64,000 bases of DNA from Chromera velia (taxonomy: Eukaryota; Sar; Chromeraceae): contig JAHBMJ010003505.1 in the NCBI GenBank assembly GCA_018398765.1, forward strand, positions 89,460-153,459. Direction: 5' to 3'. Both the position numbers and the translations under genes were made by a program. Below, in pieces: positions 43,552 through 55,029 of the stretch. A model generated the notes under the pieces. It worked only from the letters and a program-made list of their open reading frames with translations. It was not told where the DNA came from and did not search any database. How positions within the stretch are numbered: the first letter of the stretch is position 1; each line of letters opens with the position of its first letter.

Positions 43552-46500
43552 ATGAATATGAATCTGTTGCGCCTACTTCTCTGCCTCTGCTTAGTGGCAG
43601 AGATTGAGAAGGACCGTCTGTCAGCCACTGCCTTCATCTTGGCTTCGGGTAGGCAGAAAAGGGGGCAACATCGCAGCCTCGCGAGACGGTGGAGGTATGA
43701 CTCTTCAAATTCATTTTTTCAACCGCCAGTGCCCCGGGGGGATAGGTCCCTTCTGAGGGCCCGTGGCCAACAGACGCATGAAATCAGGTTGAAGGCACCT
43801 TCGTTCCCAGAGGATCCAGGTGACATGACAGTGAACGGTCATGAATCCGTTCAGATGCAGTACAGAGATTTAGAAGAGTTCGTGGAGACGGTGGAAGGTC
43901 ACAAACGAGACGGCACCCCTCTTCCTTCAGTCCAGCAAGCTCGTCATGCTCGGCAGGTGCTCTCGAAAAGAGTCTCATGGATTCTGAAAGTGAATCCCCA
44001 GAGCATGTTAAATAAGAAGTTGTACGAGAGAGAGCACACGGACTTCTTCGTCACTCGGGCCACTAAGCCCTCGACATTCTGTGCGGGTGTCCTCTCTGCC
44101 CTGCGAGACTGGGAGCGGCTCTATGACCCGGTCAGCGACCCAGACCCCGATCGTGACAGTGAGCGGGGCAAAATGGGTGTGCGGGACACTGCACTGGCAT
44201 TCCGCCTCGTTGCTGTTCTGGGCAGAATTGTCCCCGAGGGGTGGGTGCGGGTGCGGAATGGCGGTCGGAGAGTGGTCGGACGAGGGGTGAGAGGGGGAGG
44301 GGCGGGAGATGCATCAGCTTTGCAGGTTCGCAGGCAGCAGATGACCAATGAGCTGTCAGGACTGTTAGAGACTTTGGAGCGATCTGCGGAGAGGGAGGAG
44401 GCTGAGACGATCGACAGGGTCCGTGAAGGGGGGGGGAAGTGTTGTTTCTTTTTTTTCCTTCCTGCGATTTGAATTCATCCATTCATTCGCGTGCTGTTTG
44501 TTTGTTCTTTTGTCTCTCATCTTCTTGGTTCTTTTCTCGGTGGAGTGCTTCCGATCCCTTCTCCCTCTACAGATTTATCCGTGCGCTCTGTGTGTGTGTG
44601 TGTGTGTGTGTGTGCATGCGTGTTTGCATGAGTGCTCTCGTTTGTGTTTGTGCGAGGCCTGCAGGAACCTGGTCAGGAAGAGGGGAGGGCGATGGGAAGG
44701 CGGTCATCGCTTTCGTTTCTGAGCAATGCGGAAATGCTTTCAGTGCTTGAAGGCTGCTCCACGCTGTTGTGGGAGTGGGGGAGCTCGAGGGGGGAGTTCC
44801 TGGTTGGGGCTCCCATTGGTTTTTTTGACGGGAATCAGGTCGATGTCGGGGGGGGTCAGGGGAGGATGGGTCGCGGTTTTATTAAAAATGGGTGGAAACC
44901 CCCTTCTGGAGACGAACACCGTCTGTTTGTTCGTGTGAAGGCGTTTTTGGAAAGGGTAAAGAAAGCGTTTAGAGAGAGATACGACAGACTATTGCCTCTG
45001 AAAAATGGGCGAATGATTTTGAGAAGAGCGTCGGAGGCTCTGATTCGAGCGAACGAAATGGGAGGTCCCGAAAGACAGATGTTCTGTGAGATTGTCTGCT
45101 TTGACGCGGTGGTGTCGTCGGAGGAACTTAAGCGAAAAGGACGGGCTGCACGCGCACAAGCTGAGAAAACAAGGGATGTAAACGCGCACTTAGATTTAGT
45201 CGGTCTTGCTTCGCGTGAATTTACAGGCTTGCGCAACTCACTGTTACTCTTGACAGATACGATCTCAGACACCGTGGAGGCGACGGGAGGGGGGGGTGTT
45301 TTGAATGATAAAGTGCGACAAGCGTTGTCGGCTGTGACGGGTTGGTTAGAGATTTTACTTTCAATTGACGAAGAGATCGATGACGCCTGGCCCGTTGGTC
45401 GGGGTCCGAGGCAGGATGGACGTCCGGGCCGACCGAGTCGGTCTGCAGTCTGCACGAATGTGTTGAAGCTCCTCAGCGCTCTCAAAAGGAGAGAAGAGAG
45501 CAGACAGGCTTCTTCTTCTCTTGCTATTCTCTCCGGCAGGAACGGGAAAGGGGTTGAGAGTGCGGAAGAGAAGGAAATTGAGAGTCTTCGCCTTCGTCTA
45601 TCATCCTGCGTGCGTCGGCTGTTATCTCTCATCGTTTCCGGGGGACCAGATCTTCAGGTTCCCTCCTCTACCACGTTAGACAGTAGCAAGCCCCCCAGGG
45701 TGTTTGGGGTGAAGGCCCACACGGCAATCAGATTGTGCCAACTGTTGGGAGAGAGTGGGTTGATTTTACAGGAGACTGAGAAGAAATCAGAAGAGGACAA
45801 AAGCGAAGACGACGCCAACGATTCCGTTTCGTTCTTCCTCATTGGGGTCGGTCAGTCACTCAGCTCATTTGATTTGTGCATGTGTGCTGCAGCCTTTTGT
45901 GTACGCAAAAGAAAAATCAAGAAAAATGCATCTTGTATTTCTCGCGGTTGTCAGTCGGTTCTGGCTAGAACTCTACCTCGACACGCCAGTCTCTCCCTCG
46001 TTGTCATCACTTGCAGAGAGGCAGGCGAGTAGAGCTCATTCTCTTCCCTTCCTGGCACGCCGCCTCTCTTTCGCTCATCCTACACTGCAACATTAGGATC
46101 TGTCTTTTTCCTTGCATGTGCACCTAGTCAGCTAGCTGTATTGCGTCCCATATACTCGTGCAATGAATAAATCGATGAATGAATAAATGAATGAATGAAT
46201 CAATCGTTTCACCCTGCAGGTGGTGGATGTTCTACCGTTCGTTCACAGACAGACGATCTCCCATATGGTCCGAAGCCTTGCCGTCTCTGGCACACCCCCA
46301 CCTCCGTCTCCGTCTCCGTCTCCTTCGCCCCCCTCCCCGACTCCCCCAGCTCTCAGTGCACCTTCGTCAGACAAGAAAGCGCACACCGACGACAGCAGCA
46401 GGAGCAGGGGCGTGGAGGGAGTAGAGGGGACTGCTGTGGAGGTCTGCCGAGCTCCTTTTCCCTCGGGTTCTTCTCCCTCGAAGCCCTGGGCCCTCCTCCC

Positions 46501-47842
46501 GGAAGCGAGAGTCCTCTGTGCTGCAGGGATTGATGAACTGACAAATCGGTCCAGCGACCTGTCGGGAGGAGCGACAGTCACGGCTCTGATTTCGGCAGTC
46601 CGGGTGAGTCAGTCAGTCAGTGGGTGAGGGAGGGAAGGGTGTTCTTGTCGAAATTATCGCCCTTCCTTCCTTTCGCTCCTCTTTTTCCACTCCCGTCTGA
46701 CACCCTCCTGACCTGATCGATCCCCAATACTATCCCTCGCCCTCCCTGCAGATCGATCATTCACCCTTTTTCTTTCCGTCTCGCAATCCTTCTCTTCTTC
46801 TCTTCTTTTCTTCAGTTTGACTTTTTTGGTGGTTGCGACTTGCCGTGGGACAAGATAATGGGTCTCGTTTCGCATCGCTACATGCTTCAGACAGAGACCA
46901 GAGAAGGAAAGCAAACAAATTTATGCGATGAGGTCTGCAGGCGGGGGTCTCTCGAAACGACCACTTCCGCTCCATCCTCCCCAAAGTCGTCGCGGGGGAG
47001 GGATTTTCTGTGGGACAGCTGGCGATGCTCCTGTGGGCAGTGGCCACCCACATGAAGGGGGCGGGTGGGTCCATCGTGTTCGGACAAGCGGCAGCGGGGC
47101 GCCAGCGGATGACGTCAACCCGCTCAGACCGATTGAGGCAGCGCCAATTGGAGCGGAGGCAGCAGGAGCAGAAACAGGGCAGAGTCGTTGGTGTAGATGG
47201 AGGGTTGGGGGGAGGTTTGTCGTCTTCCGGTCCAAAGAACGAAGACGGACTGGGAGAACGGCGCGCCAGGAGTGGTCGAGTGTCGATGGATGCGGTCGAC
47301 GCTCCAGAGGAACTGCTGCACTTAGCGTCGCAGAAAATTTTAGACCGACTGAACGAGGGCAGAGGCGCGTCTGTTCCTGTTGAGAATAGTGAAGATAAAA
47401 GTCAAGTGAAAGAGGGGGGCGAGGTAGCAACTCCGCAAAATATCTCTTACGATGATGTGCACAGTCGTTTGAAGCCGAACGATGTTGCGATGGTCTCCTG
47501 GGCCCTTGCGGTGACTGGGCGTTTGGGTTTTGCATCAAGCCAATATGGGGGGGTGTTTGAGACGTGGAAGCAGCTGGCGAAAGAGGCATTGCGGTCTAAT
47601 CACGAGCAATTCTCACCACGGGTACGTTTGTGTGTGCCTTTGTTCTTCATCATTCAGGCTTTCCTCCGTCAATGTTGATCTATGTGCGTGTCAGCAGGGA
47701 CTTGTGTTTTTTTCGTGGTGACATGTTTTGTGTAGTGTCTTCATGGGAGTTTGTTTTTTTCTCGGTTTACAGAAAGTTTTTTTCTCGTGTCCTTCGTGTG
47801 TACTTTGTGTTTGTCCAGGGCGTGTTGGTCTGTGTATTTGAT

Positions 47843-47881
<39 letters not shown>

Positions 47882-50800
47882 ATGCGTTAAATGTTTTGTC
47901 GACAGAGGTTAGTGCTTGCGTTGCGCACGAAATGAACTTGCTTGCGTCCTTGTCTATGGTCTGTCGAGGCGACAGTTTGAGCCACAAACGAAAGCATCTC
48001 CTTGTCCACATGTGCATTTCTGCCTCTCCCCCTCCCTCCCTCTCTCCCTCCCTCCCTGAGAGCCTGCCTGCAGGACTTCACATTAACTGTATGGGCACTT
48101 GCGGTAAGGGACCAGTCTGACCTAGCTTGGGTGCTCGATTGCAAAAATGCATTCAAAAACAGGCTCGCAGTCATGCTGGGGAGACTCCAGGAAAACCACG
48201 GAGAAAGAGGACAGGAAGGCAGTAGCTCTTCCTCCTCCTCCTCCTCTACCGCCCCAGAGTCTTCTTCTTCCTCTGCCTTTGCTCCCCAGGAGATAGCGCT
48301 TCTGCTTTGGGTGTTCTGGTTGACTCGAGCGATCACCCCTGACATCGTCCAGGACGCCCTAGCAGTTGCCCTCGGATCGTTGCGGCGTTTTACTCCGCAG
48401 GGACTTTGTTTCCTTCTCCAGGCCATCCATGCAGCAGCTCTCCACTTATCAGGAGAAGGAGAAGCTGTTGATGGAACAACAGGGGTTAGTCAGGGAACAC
48501 AGAGTGTCCTGTCGGCATTTGTGGACTCTACCGCCGGGGGGAAGGATAGTGGGAGGCCAGAGACGGCAGATGCAGTCAGCAAAGTCTTCCAAACGATGGC
48601 TGAGCGTGCGCGAGCGGGGCATATGAATAGCGAGGATGTTCTGTATACGTCAGTCGCGCTCCGTCCGCTTGTTCGTGATTTGATGGCAGCCTCTGGGGCC
48701 GATTTTCGGTTTGAGAGCGTGGCAGGTCTTTCGCAGAGCTCAGAAGGATCTGGGGCGGCTTCGTTGGGTTTGGATGAAGTCTCTTTGCCGGGTCAGAGAG
48801 ATTTTCTCGAATGGATTGTGTCAGGGCCTTCCCCTTGCTCTGATGTTTCACAGAAGATCCCCCCTGGATCGAGGAAGCTAGAGAAAGAGGCAGAGGGAGG
48901 GGTGGGAGTGAAGGAGAAGGGAGGAGAGAGGGAATCGGTTATGGAGAGTGGAAGCGGGTCTTCGGATTCAGAGTCGCGTGGAAGAGGGAGAAGAGGTGGC
49001 GGAAAGGAACTACCCGAATTGCTCTTCGCACTGACGGCCCGTGCCGCTGCCCTCCGCCTTGATGTCATTCCACAGGTAGGCCTTTACTCTCATACAGAAT
49101 TCTTATGAACGCACTCCGCCTTGATGTCATTCCACAGGCATGCATTTTGTTTCATACATACAGAATTGCATGTACAGTATTGCATGAAAGAAAATGCATG
49201 CCCTCCGCCTTGATGTCATTCCACAGGTAGGCCGGGAGGGAGGGATGCAGTCAGTCACCTTTTTCTTGTAGCGCTCTTTTCTCTGCGTAAAAAGTTGGAT
49301 TGATAAATGCAGCGCTGGGAAATTGTGTTGATAGGAAGTTTCTCTCAACGGCTGCTTTCATGTTGACTGTGTTTGGGTCTTTTTTCGATCCGAAACGTCT
49401 CGTTCCTTTCACTTCTGGCTTTTTCACTTCCCTTCCATTTTAGCCACCTGTCTGTCAAACATGTAGGCTGTCTTGCTTCGGAACTCACTCCCACCCTCTC
49501 TCTTTTTCGTTTAAATCGTCTTTCTTCGGTGTTATTTGTTTGTTTTTATGGTATTGTTCCTTTGTTTGTTTCTGCAGCCGATGGGTGACGTGCTGCAGCT
49601 GCTCTCCTTCATGCCCCCTCTCAGTCCGTTCTCAAGGCTTGGAAGGGTAGACGCAGTGAAAGGAAAAGAGAGGACATCCGGCAAGGGGGGGGTTTCAGAT
49701 AGCCATGCAGGGGGGGTGAGTGCCTTGGATGGCATTCGTGCTCTGATCACCTCTGTGGCGATAGGGGGCTCCGAACATCTGCAACGTCTCCGTGCACCCG
49801 AACCCTCAGATCTTCTCACGAGGGCTCTCGGGTGAGTGAGTCCGTTCGTATCGCTCTGACAGGAAATGATGGTACAGTCTATTTGTTCTCCATGTGCTGC
49901 ATGTGCTCATACACCCTTGCCATGTAATTCTTCGTTCTGAGTGGTCCCTGCAAGGGCTCCGACTGTGTCTCAATTGGCGTCGCCTCTGTCTATTAATTTT
50001 TTTCAGCAGTGACTTTCAGTCATCTTGCTCATTTCAAGTAATCTCCTTGTCTGTCCGTTTCTCAGCCAACGTTCCTTACTGCTGCCAGTGCCAATTCCTT
50101 TTCATGCATCTCTTGCTCTGCTGTGCTCTCTCTGCACAGTCATTTGCGCAACCGGCTGAAGCCCCACGAGTGGAAATTGGTCAGTGAGCGGCTGGAGAGA
50201 TCCACTGCCGCGTTCCGGCCCCGGGACCTGCTCCAATGGGCCGAATCACTTGCGGCTCTGGTGGCCCTATACACACGTGTCTCCGGGTTCCCTCAGTTAG
50301 GACTGGAGGACGAGAGAGAAAAAGAAAAGACTTTGAAGGCAGTGCACTCTTTCTTTAGGGAGGTTGGGGCGGCTGTGTTGGGGGCATGGAGGGTGAGGGA
50401 CGAGACACCCCCGACAGAGAGAGTTGCTGCACTGCCCTCCGAGGCGCCAGGATACCTGAGAGTTCGCCTCGACGCGTCGGAGCTCTGCCGCATCTGCCAC
50501 CCGTTCCTGATTGTGGGCGCTCCGACAGACAAGGTGGGAGGGAGGGAGGGAAACGATCAGATAAGAGTCCCCGTTTGGATCTGTCTACGTGGAGTGTTTG
50601 AATAAAATGTTTCAAAAAGACCGAGGGAGCCAAGCTTGCCCGTCGCATTTGGGGGCCTTCCTTCATCTCCCTTGCCCCCCCTTACCTGTTCGCTATCTCT
50701 GGTCGTGTATTGTGTATGCGTGTGTACGTGTGCGTGTGTGTGTGTGTGTGTGTACAAGTGTCTGTGTAAGTGTGTGTGAGGGTCTGTGTGTGTGTGTGTG

Positions 50801-52615
50801 TGTGCGCGCGCGCGCTTTCCGTTGCAGCAATTGCTACTTCCCCTTCGCATGGTGGTGTATCAATCCATTGTTGAATGCACTGCTTTCTCCCGCCCTGTGG
50901 GTGCATTCATTGCGCGTATGTATCCATCGCTTTACTGACTGACTGACTGACCTGACTGAGTAACTGACTCTCTCCATCTACTCGGGGGATGGATGCAGAT
51001 CGCCGAAGCCCTCGAGCTGGCCCTTGCAGAGGAGGGGGCGGCTGCGCGTGTCGGGATGGAGATGGAGACCGCAGTCCTGCGGGAGGGGTTGAACGACGAC
51101 AGCTTCAGAGACAGGGGGGGCATCAGGAACAGGAGAGGGGCTTTCGCTCCCCCCTCCCGGATGTTGGAAGGAGACCAGGAGAGACTGCAGAAGTTGGGCA
51201 GTGGAGAGAGACTGATGCCTGGCGTCTCTGTCCAAAATTTGATTGCCGCCCTGATCGTGCTGGAGACAGACAACAAGGTGGGGGTGAGACCAGTACCATT
51301 CATGCGTAAAGCAGGTTTTTGTTTTCTGTCTGAGGTGTTCTTTCGACCTTTCCGCCTGTATTGCCGTTCAGAATGAAGAAGCGAAAGTTGGAATCACAAC
51401 AGCAGTTAAAAGGGAAAAGCGATACCTGAAAATGCCTTCTGTGCGCATAGACACTCAGTCGAGTGGTTGGCAAATAACTTCAGGAAATGACACTGAGGCA
51501 AGTTTTGATCGCCAGGCAGCTTGTTTGCTTTGTTTCCTTGTAATGGGGTTCTTTTGTATTTGTTTGTTCTTTCGGTACACTGTTGCGCGTCTGGGGGGGA
51601 TTTTTCCTTTTCATCATCTGTCTGCAAAAAATTGTTTTTGCTTTATGAGTGGACGCCTGCTCATACGTATACGTTTTCATCTCATCTCACCTGCAGCTGA
51701 AGGGAGAGGTGAGGACTCTAATGGCAAGAGAAGCGGTTGCAGAGGTAAGCAGTGCATGCAGGCAGGAAGAACAAGACAGATGAGACAAAGAAGGGTTTCA
51801 GGAAGGATGATCGGAGGGGGACTAGGTTCAAAGACGGCAGGGAGAAGCAGTGTGTGTAGAGCATAATTCTATTCTTGTGTGTCTGTTTGTGTGTCTGTTT
51901 GCTTTCGTCTTGTTCTTCCTCGCGGAGAAGAAGAGAAGAGAACAGAACAGAGAATGGGATACGGGCAGACATATACAGAATAAGGAAGCGCTCCGTTGCA
52001 AGCGGGAAAACAGGGAGAGGACTGTCAGACCTCAAATTTACATCGGCGTGAGAACGATGCCTTTTTCTCGAAAAACTCTTGCCTCCGTCTTTCTTGGGAA
52101 AGATTCATTCGCAGTGAGTGAGCCAGTCAATCAATCAATCAATCAATGAATCAACCAACGAAACGCAAGTCCCTTCCTGCTGTCCCTTTGCCTGTCTTGC
52201 GCCACGTCCGCAGTTCTACTCCAGTCGGGAGGTGGGAGCTGAACAGCTGGCGCTGATCCTGGAATACTTTGCGTTGGAAGGGAGGCCGGAACCAGCTCTT
52301 GCACGTGCAGGGTCGATGCGGGCAACCCACCTAGGTCAGTCAGTCAGTCAGGCAGGCAGGGAGGGANNNNCGTGGAAGAGGGTATGCATAGGGACCCTCA
52401 AGTGTTGTTTGTGGATTATTTTGCTTGTGCTCTCGTTGCCGAACTTGTTTGTTTTTTGGGATGGTGCTTCGATCGTCTCGTGAGGGAGGGGGGCTCGTGC
52501 ATCGATCAGGAGAGCTAGGGGACGGTGGCACATTTCAATCAGTGGTGTTGCTTTTTTGTTTGGAGAATCATCGGCATCTGACCCCATGTCCTCTTCTGTC
52601 TTTCTTCCTTCCCTG

Positions 52616-52646
<31 letters not shown>

Positions 52647-52649
52647 GTG

Positions 52650-52680
<31 letters not shown>

Positions 52681-52699
52681 TGTGTGTGGTGTGTGTGTG

Positions 52700-52782
<83 letters not shown>

Positions 52783-53335
52783 GTGTACAGGGGGCCCTGA
52801 ATGCATCCCCCCGGCCACAGACATGCGAATCCGGCAGGCTCTCTCGATCCTTGCCCCCGCGTCTCCCCCTGCCGACTCTCTGCCGAAGCCTCCCAGTCCT
52901 CTCACCTCACGGCATTCAAGCAGGAGGGAGCAGGCTCTGCGGGACTCCTCAGTCACCCTAGAATCCTCCTTAAGGGTAACAGCCAGCCGGGGCGGGGAAA
53001 GGGAAAACATCCTCACGGAGGCTTCTGCGTGGACGCAACCGTCAGAATGGGTCTCGGGAACGGAAGGAATAGACGATTCTGAAGCCCCTCTTCTCTTCAA
53101 GGACCACTCAGCAGAGACGTCACAGGAAGGGTGCTTCGGCCGGGACGGTTTAGGAAGCTCCCCATGGGAGTGGCCCGATGCTCCTTTGGGAGCGGGGTCT
53201 TTCATGGGATCAGGGATCTCTTCCGATCCCTTTATAAGTCACAATGAGGTCTATGAAGACCACTGGGAGCATATGTCGCAGATAGAGGAAAGAAAGCGGC
53301 AGTTGTCCAGCCAAATAAAAAAAATGAAAAGGTAG
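43552..53335 (+). CDS. Large OPR/HPR-like helical-repeat protein with probable plastid-targeting leader
   Basis: 12 exons: 43552-44418, 44665-45846, 46220-46603, 46941-47621, 48074-49075, 49578-49831, 50140-50533, 50828-50896, 50999-51277, 51697-51744, 52214-52334, 52791-53335. They total 5826 bases, 1941 residues in one frame. The N-terminus MNMNLLRLLLCLCLVAEIEK is hydrophobic like a signal peptide. SATAFILASG and a basic stretch (RQKRGQHRSLARRWRY) follow, the bipartite layout of proteins imported into complex plastids. The body is alpha-helical with recurring OPR/RAP-type motifs: QLAMLLWAVATHM (about 836), DVAMVSWALAVTG (about 992), DFTLTVWALAV (1039), EIALLLWVFWL (about 1111), ELLFALTARAAAL, DLLQWAESLAAL. 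Such repeat proteins bind organellar RNA. No RAP domain was recognised at the C-terminus. Large Ser/Pro/Glu-rich insertions are present. Exons 8 (50828-50896) and 9's exact donor are less sure. A 4-base gap (52367) lies in the last intron. Confidence 0.84.
49051..49230. repeat. Three copies of an exon end with its 5' splice site
   Basis: CTCCGCCTTGATGTCATTCC plus ACAGG occurs at the end of exon 5 (49051-49080) and again at 49114-49138 and 49201-49230 in the following intron. Copies 1 and 3 keep CAG|GTAGGC. Copy 2 reads CAGGCATGC and has no GT donor. CATACAGAATT is also repeated. Confidence 0.9.
52620..52788. repeat. CT and TG microsatellite before the last exon
   Basis: TC repeats are followed by about 140 bases of TG with occasional GC and GG interruptions. 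The tract ends directly at TACAG, the acceptor for the exon at 52791. Confidence 0.92.
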
Positions 53336-55029
53336 ACAAAAAAAGCTTGTATGCATACTACTACGATGTAAGTATGTTAAATGTTTTTTAATGCCGAAAC
53401 TTAATTATGAAATCTAAAATTACAAATTTTAAGAATTAATGATGCGTGGTTAAGTCTTAGATTCAGCATTGAATCAGCAATGCTGAATCCGAAGCCACTA
53501 GGAATTTTTGAGCCTAAGGCTTTATTGAGAATTGATTTTGACGTATATTTTTTATTAGCCTACTTCTAGACATAATTTAATTTAGCATACTCAAGTTAAT
53601 TTGTAAGTTTGGTTTCCCCGACCATCTCGACCAAACAGAAAGGATCGAAATAGGCTGACAGTAACAAACTGTCACACGTTGGAAGCGTTTGTTAGCGTCG
53701 GATGATCAGATCTTGGAAGCTCCCACTTCTGCACTAGGGTGGTTGAAAACAGACTCTTCCGAAACTAGTTTTTAAAATGATCAAAGGTAACACCTACAGG
53801 CTCTACTGGTTCCCAGGGCGAACCTGGTCACGTCAGATGTGTCCCACAAGCCTTAATACAGAATCAATCGATCTGACTCGAGGCTTGAAATGCGCAACAC
53901 ATCACAATATGATGCAATATGCAACATTGTGTTGGCAGTGAACTTGCATATATGCATGGGCCTTGAAGTTACGTGCGGCCTCGGCAGATCGGATCTTTAC
54001 CCTAATAGGGTCCGCGGGGGATCGGGCTCCCGGGGCTCTCTCCCCCCCCCCCCCCCCCCACCTATCTATAATATCACAATCACCCTAAAAAGGAAGTTTG
54101 TCTTCAAGCGCGGGCGTACGCGCGTACGTTAATGTTATGTTAGTGTTTTTTTTGTATTTTATTAGATTTTTATATGAATTTTACAGTTAGATTATCTTTT
54201 TCGTACCTTTCATGCTCTGGGTTCTTCGGCGCATATATGTAGATATGCATGTGGATAAGTATATGCAGACCCTATTAGGGTAATGGACCCTGTCGATCTG
54301 CCGGTCTATTACGCTAATAGGGTCTGCATATACTTATCTGCATGCATATCTGCATATATGCGCCGAAGAGCCCAGAGCATGGAAGGTATGAAAAAGACAA
54401 TCTGACTGTAAAATTCATATAAAAATCTAATAAAATACAAAAAAAACACCAACACACAACGTTAACGTACGCGCGCGCGCCCGCGCTTGAAGACAAACTT
54501 CCTTTTTGGGGTGATTGTGATATTGTGGGTGGGTGGGGGGAGGGGGGGGAGGGGGGGGGGAGCCCGATCCCCCGCGGACCCTATTGGGTAAAGATCCATC
54601 GACAGTCCCGCGCGTCCCCATGCAACCGGTGCGCATGCATGCGTGCATGCCGCATCCATCCATCTTTCCTTTCGACCATGCAATAATCGACGCGTCCATT
54701 CCACTAATACATACTTGCCATCTCTTTGTCGGTTGATATCCTGCAGTGGTTGTTCCACAGAAGTGCCAGCAGTCGAACAAAGGAACTTTGAAGGTCGACA
54801 ACTCCATTCTTTGCGTGTCTGATGTCTCTTGAAGGCAGGCACAGATGGAGGGAAAATCTGCACATGCACGGCTGTCTGCATGTGTAACTGACCTGAGTTG
54901 ACGGGAGCCAAGCAGAAGAAGCGCATTGAGAACAGCATTGACAGTACGCGGAGGATCTGAAAAGCCAAACAATCAAACGAAGCCAGAGAACAGTGCCGGA
55001 CTAATCGTAGTTGTCCTTCCTTCATCACA
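53336..55029. other. Intergenic region containing a foldback element
   Basis: 53340-53990 is AT-rich with no coding signal. 53991-54597 is the inverted-repeat element listed separately. 54600-55029 has TGCATGC-rich sequence (GCGCATGCATGCGTGCATGC near 54631) that may be the promoter of the next gene. Confidence 0.6.
53991..54597. mobile_element. Foldback/MITE-like inverted-repeat element
   Basis: Two arms of about 290-300 bp are inverted copies. The left arm begins GGATCTTTACCC and the right arm ends GGGTAAAGATCC. Both contain GGGTCCGCGGGGGATCGGGC, a C/G homopolymer, AAGGAAGTTTGTCTTCAAGC, a TTTTTTTTGTATTTTATTAG stretch, and TCTTCGGCGCATATATG. The arms meet around 54291-54305 between GCAGACCCTATTAG and CTAATAGGGTCTGC. 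Arms differ at scattered bases. There is no transposase frame. Possible 3-base flanks ATC on both sides are too short to be convincing as a target duplication. Confidence 0.85.

Noticed and set aside
46816-46926. Possible exon reading FDFFGGCDLPWDKIMG
   Set aside because: Its frame does not match the following exon at 46941. Joining 46603 directly to 46941 gives ALISAVR-AGVSRND, a good helical-repeat sequence.
54462-55028. Minus-strand open frame across the foldback element
   Set aside because: The frame runs through the inverted repeat and homopolymers, has no recognisable domain, and the mirrored arm gives a similar short frame.
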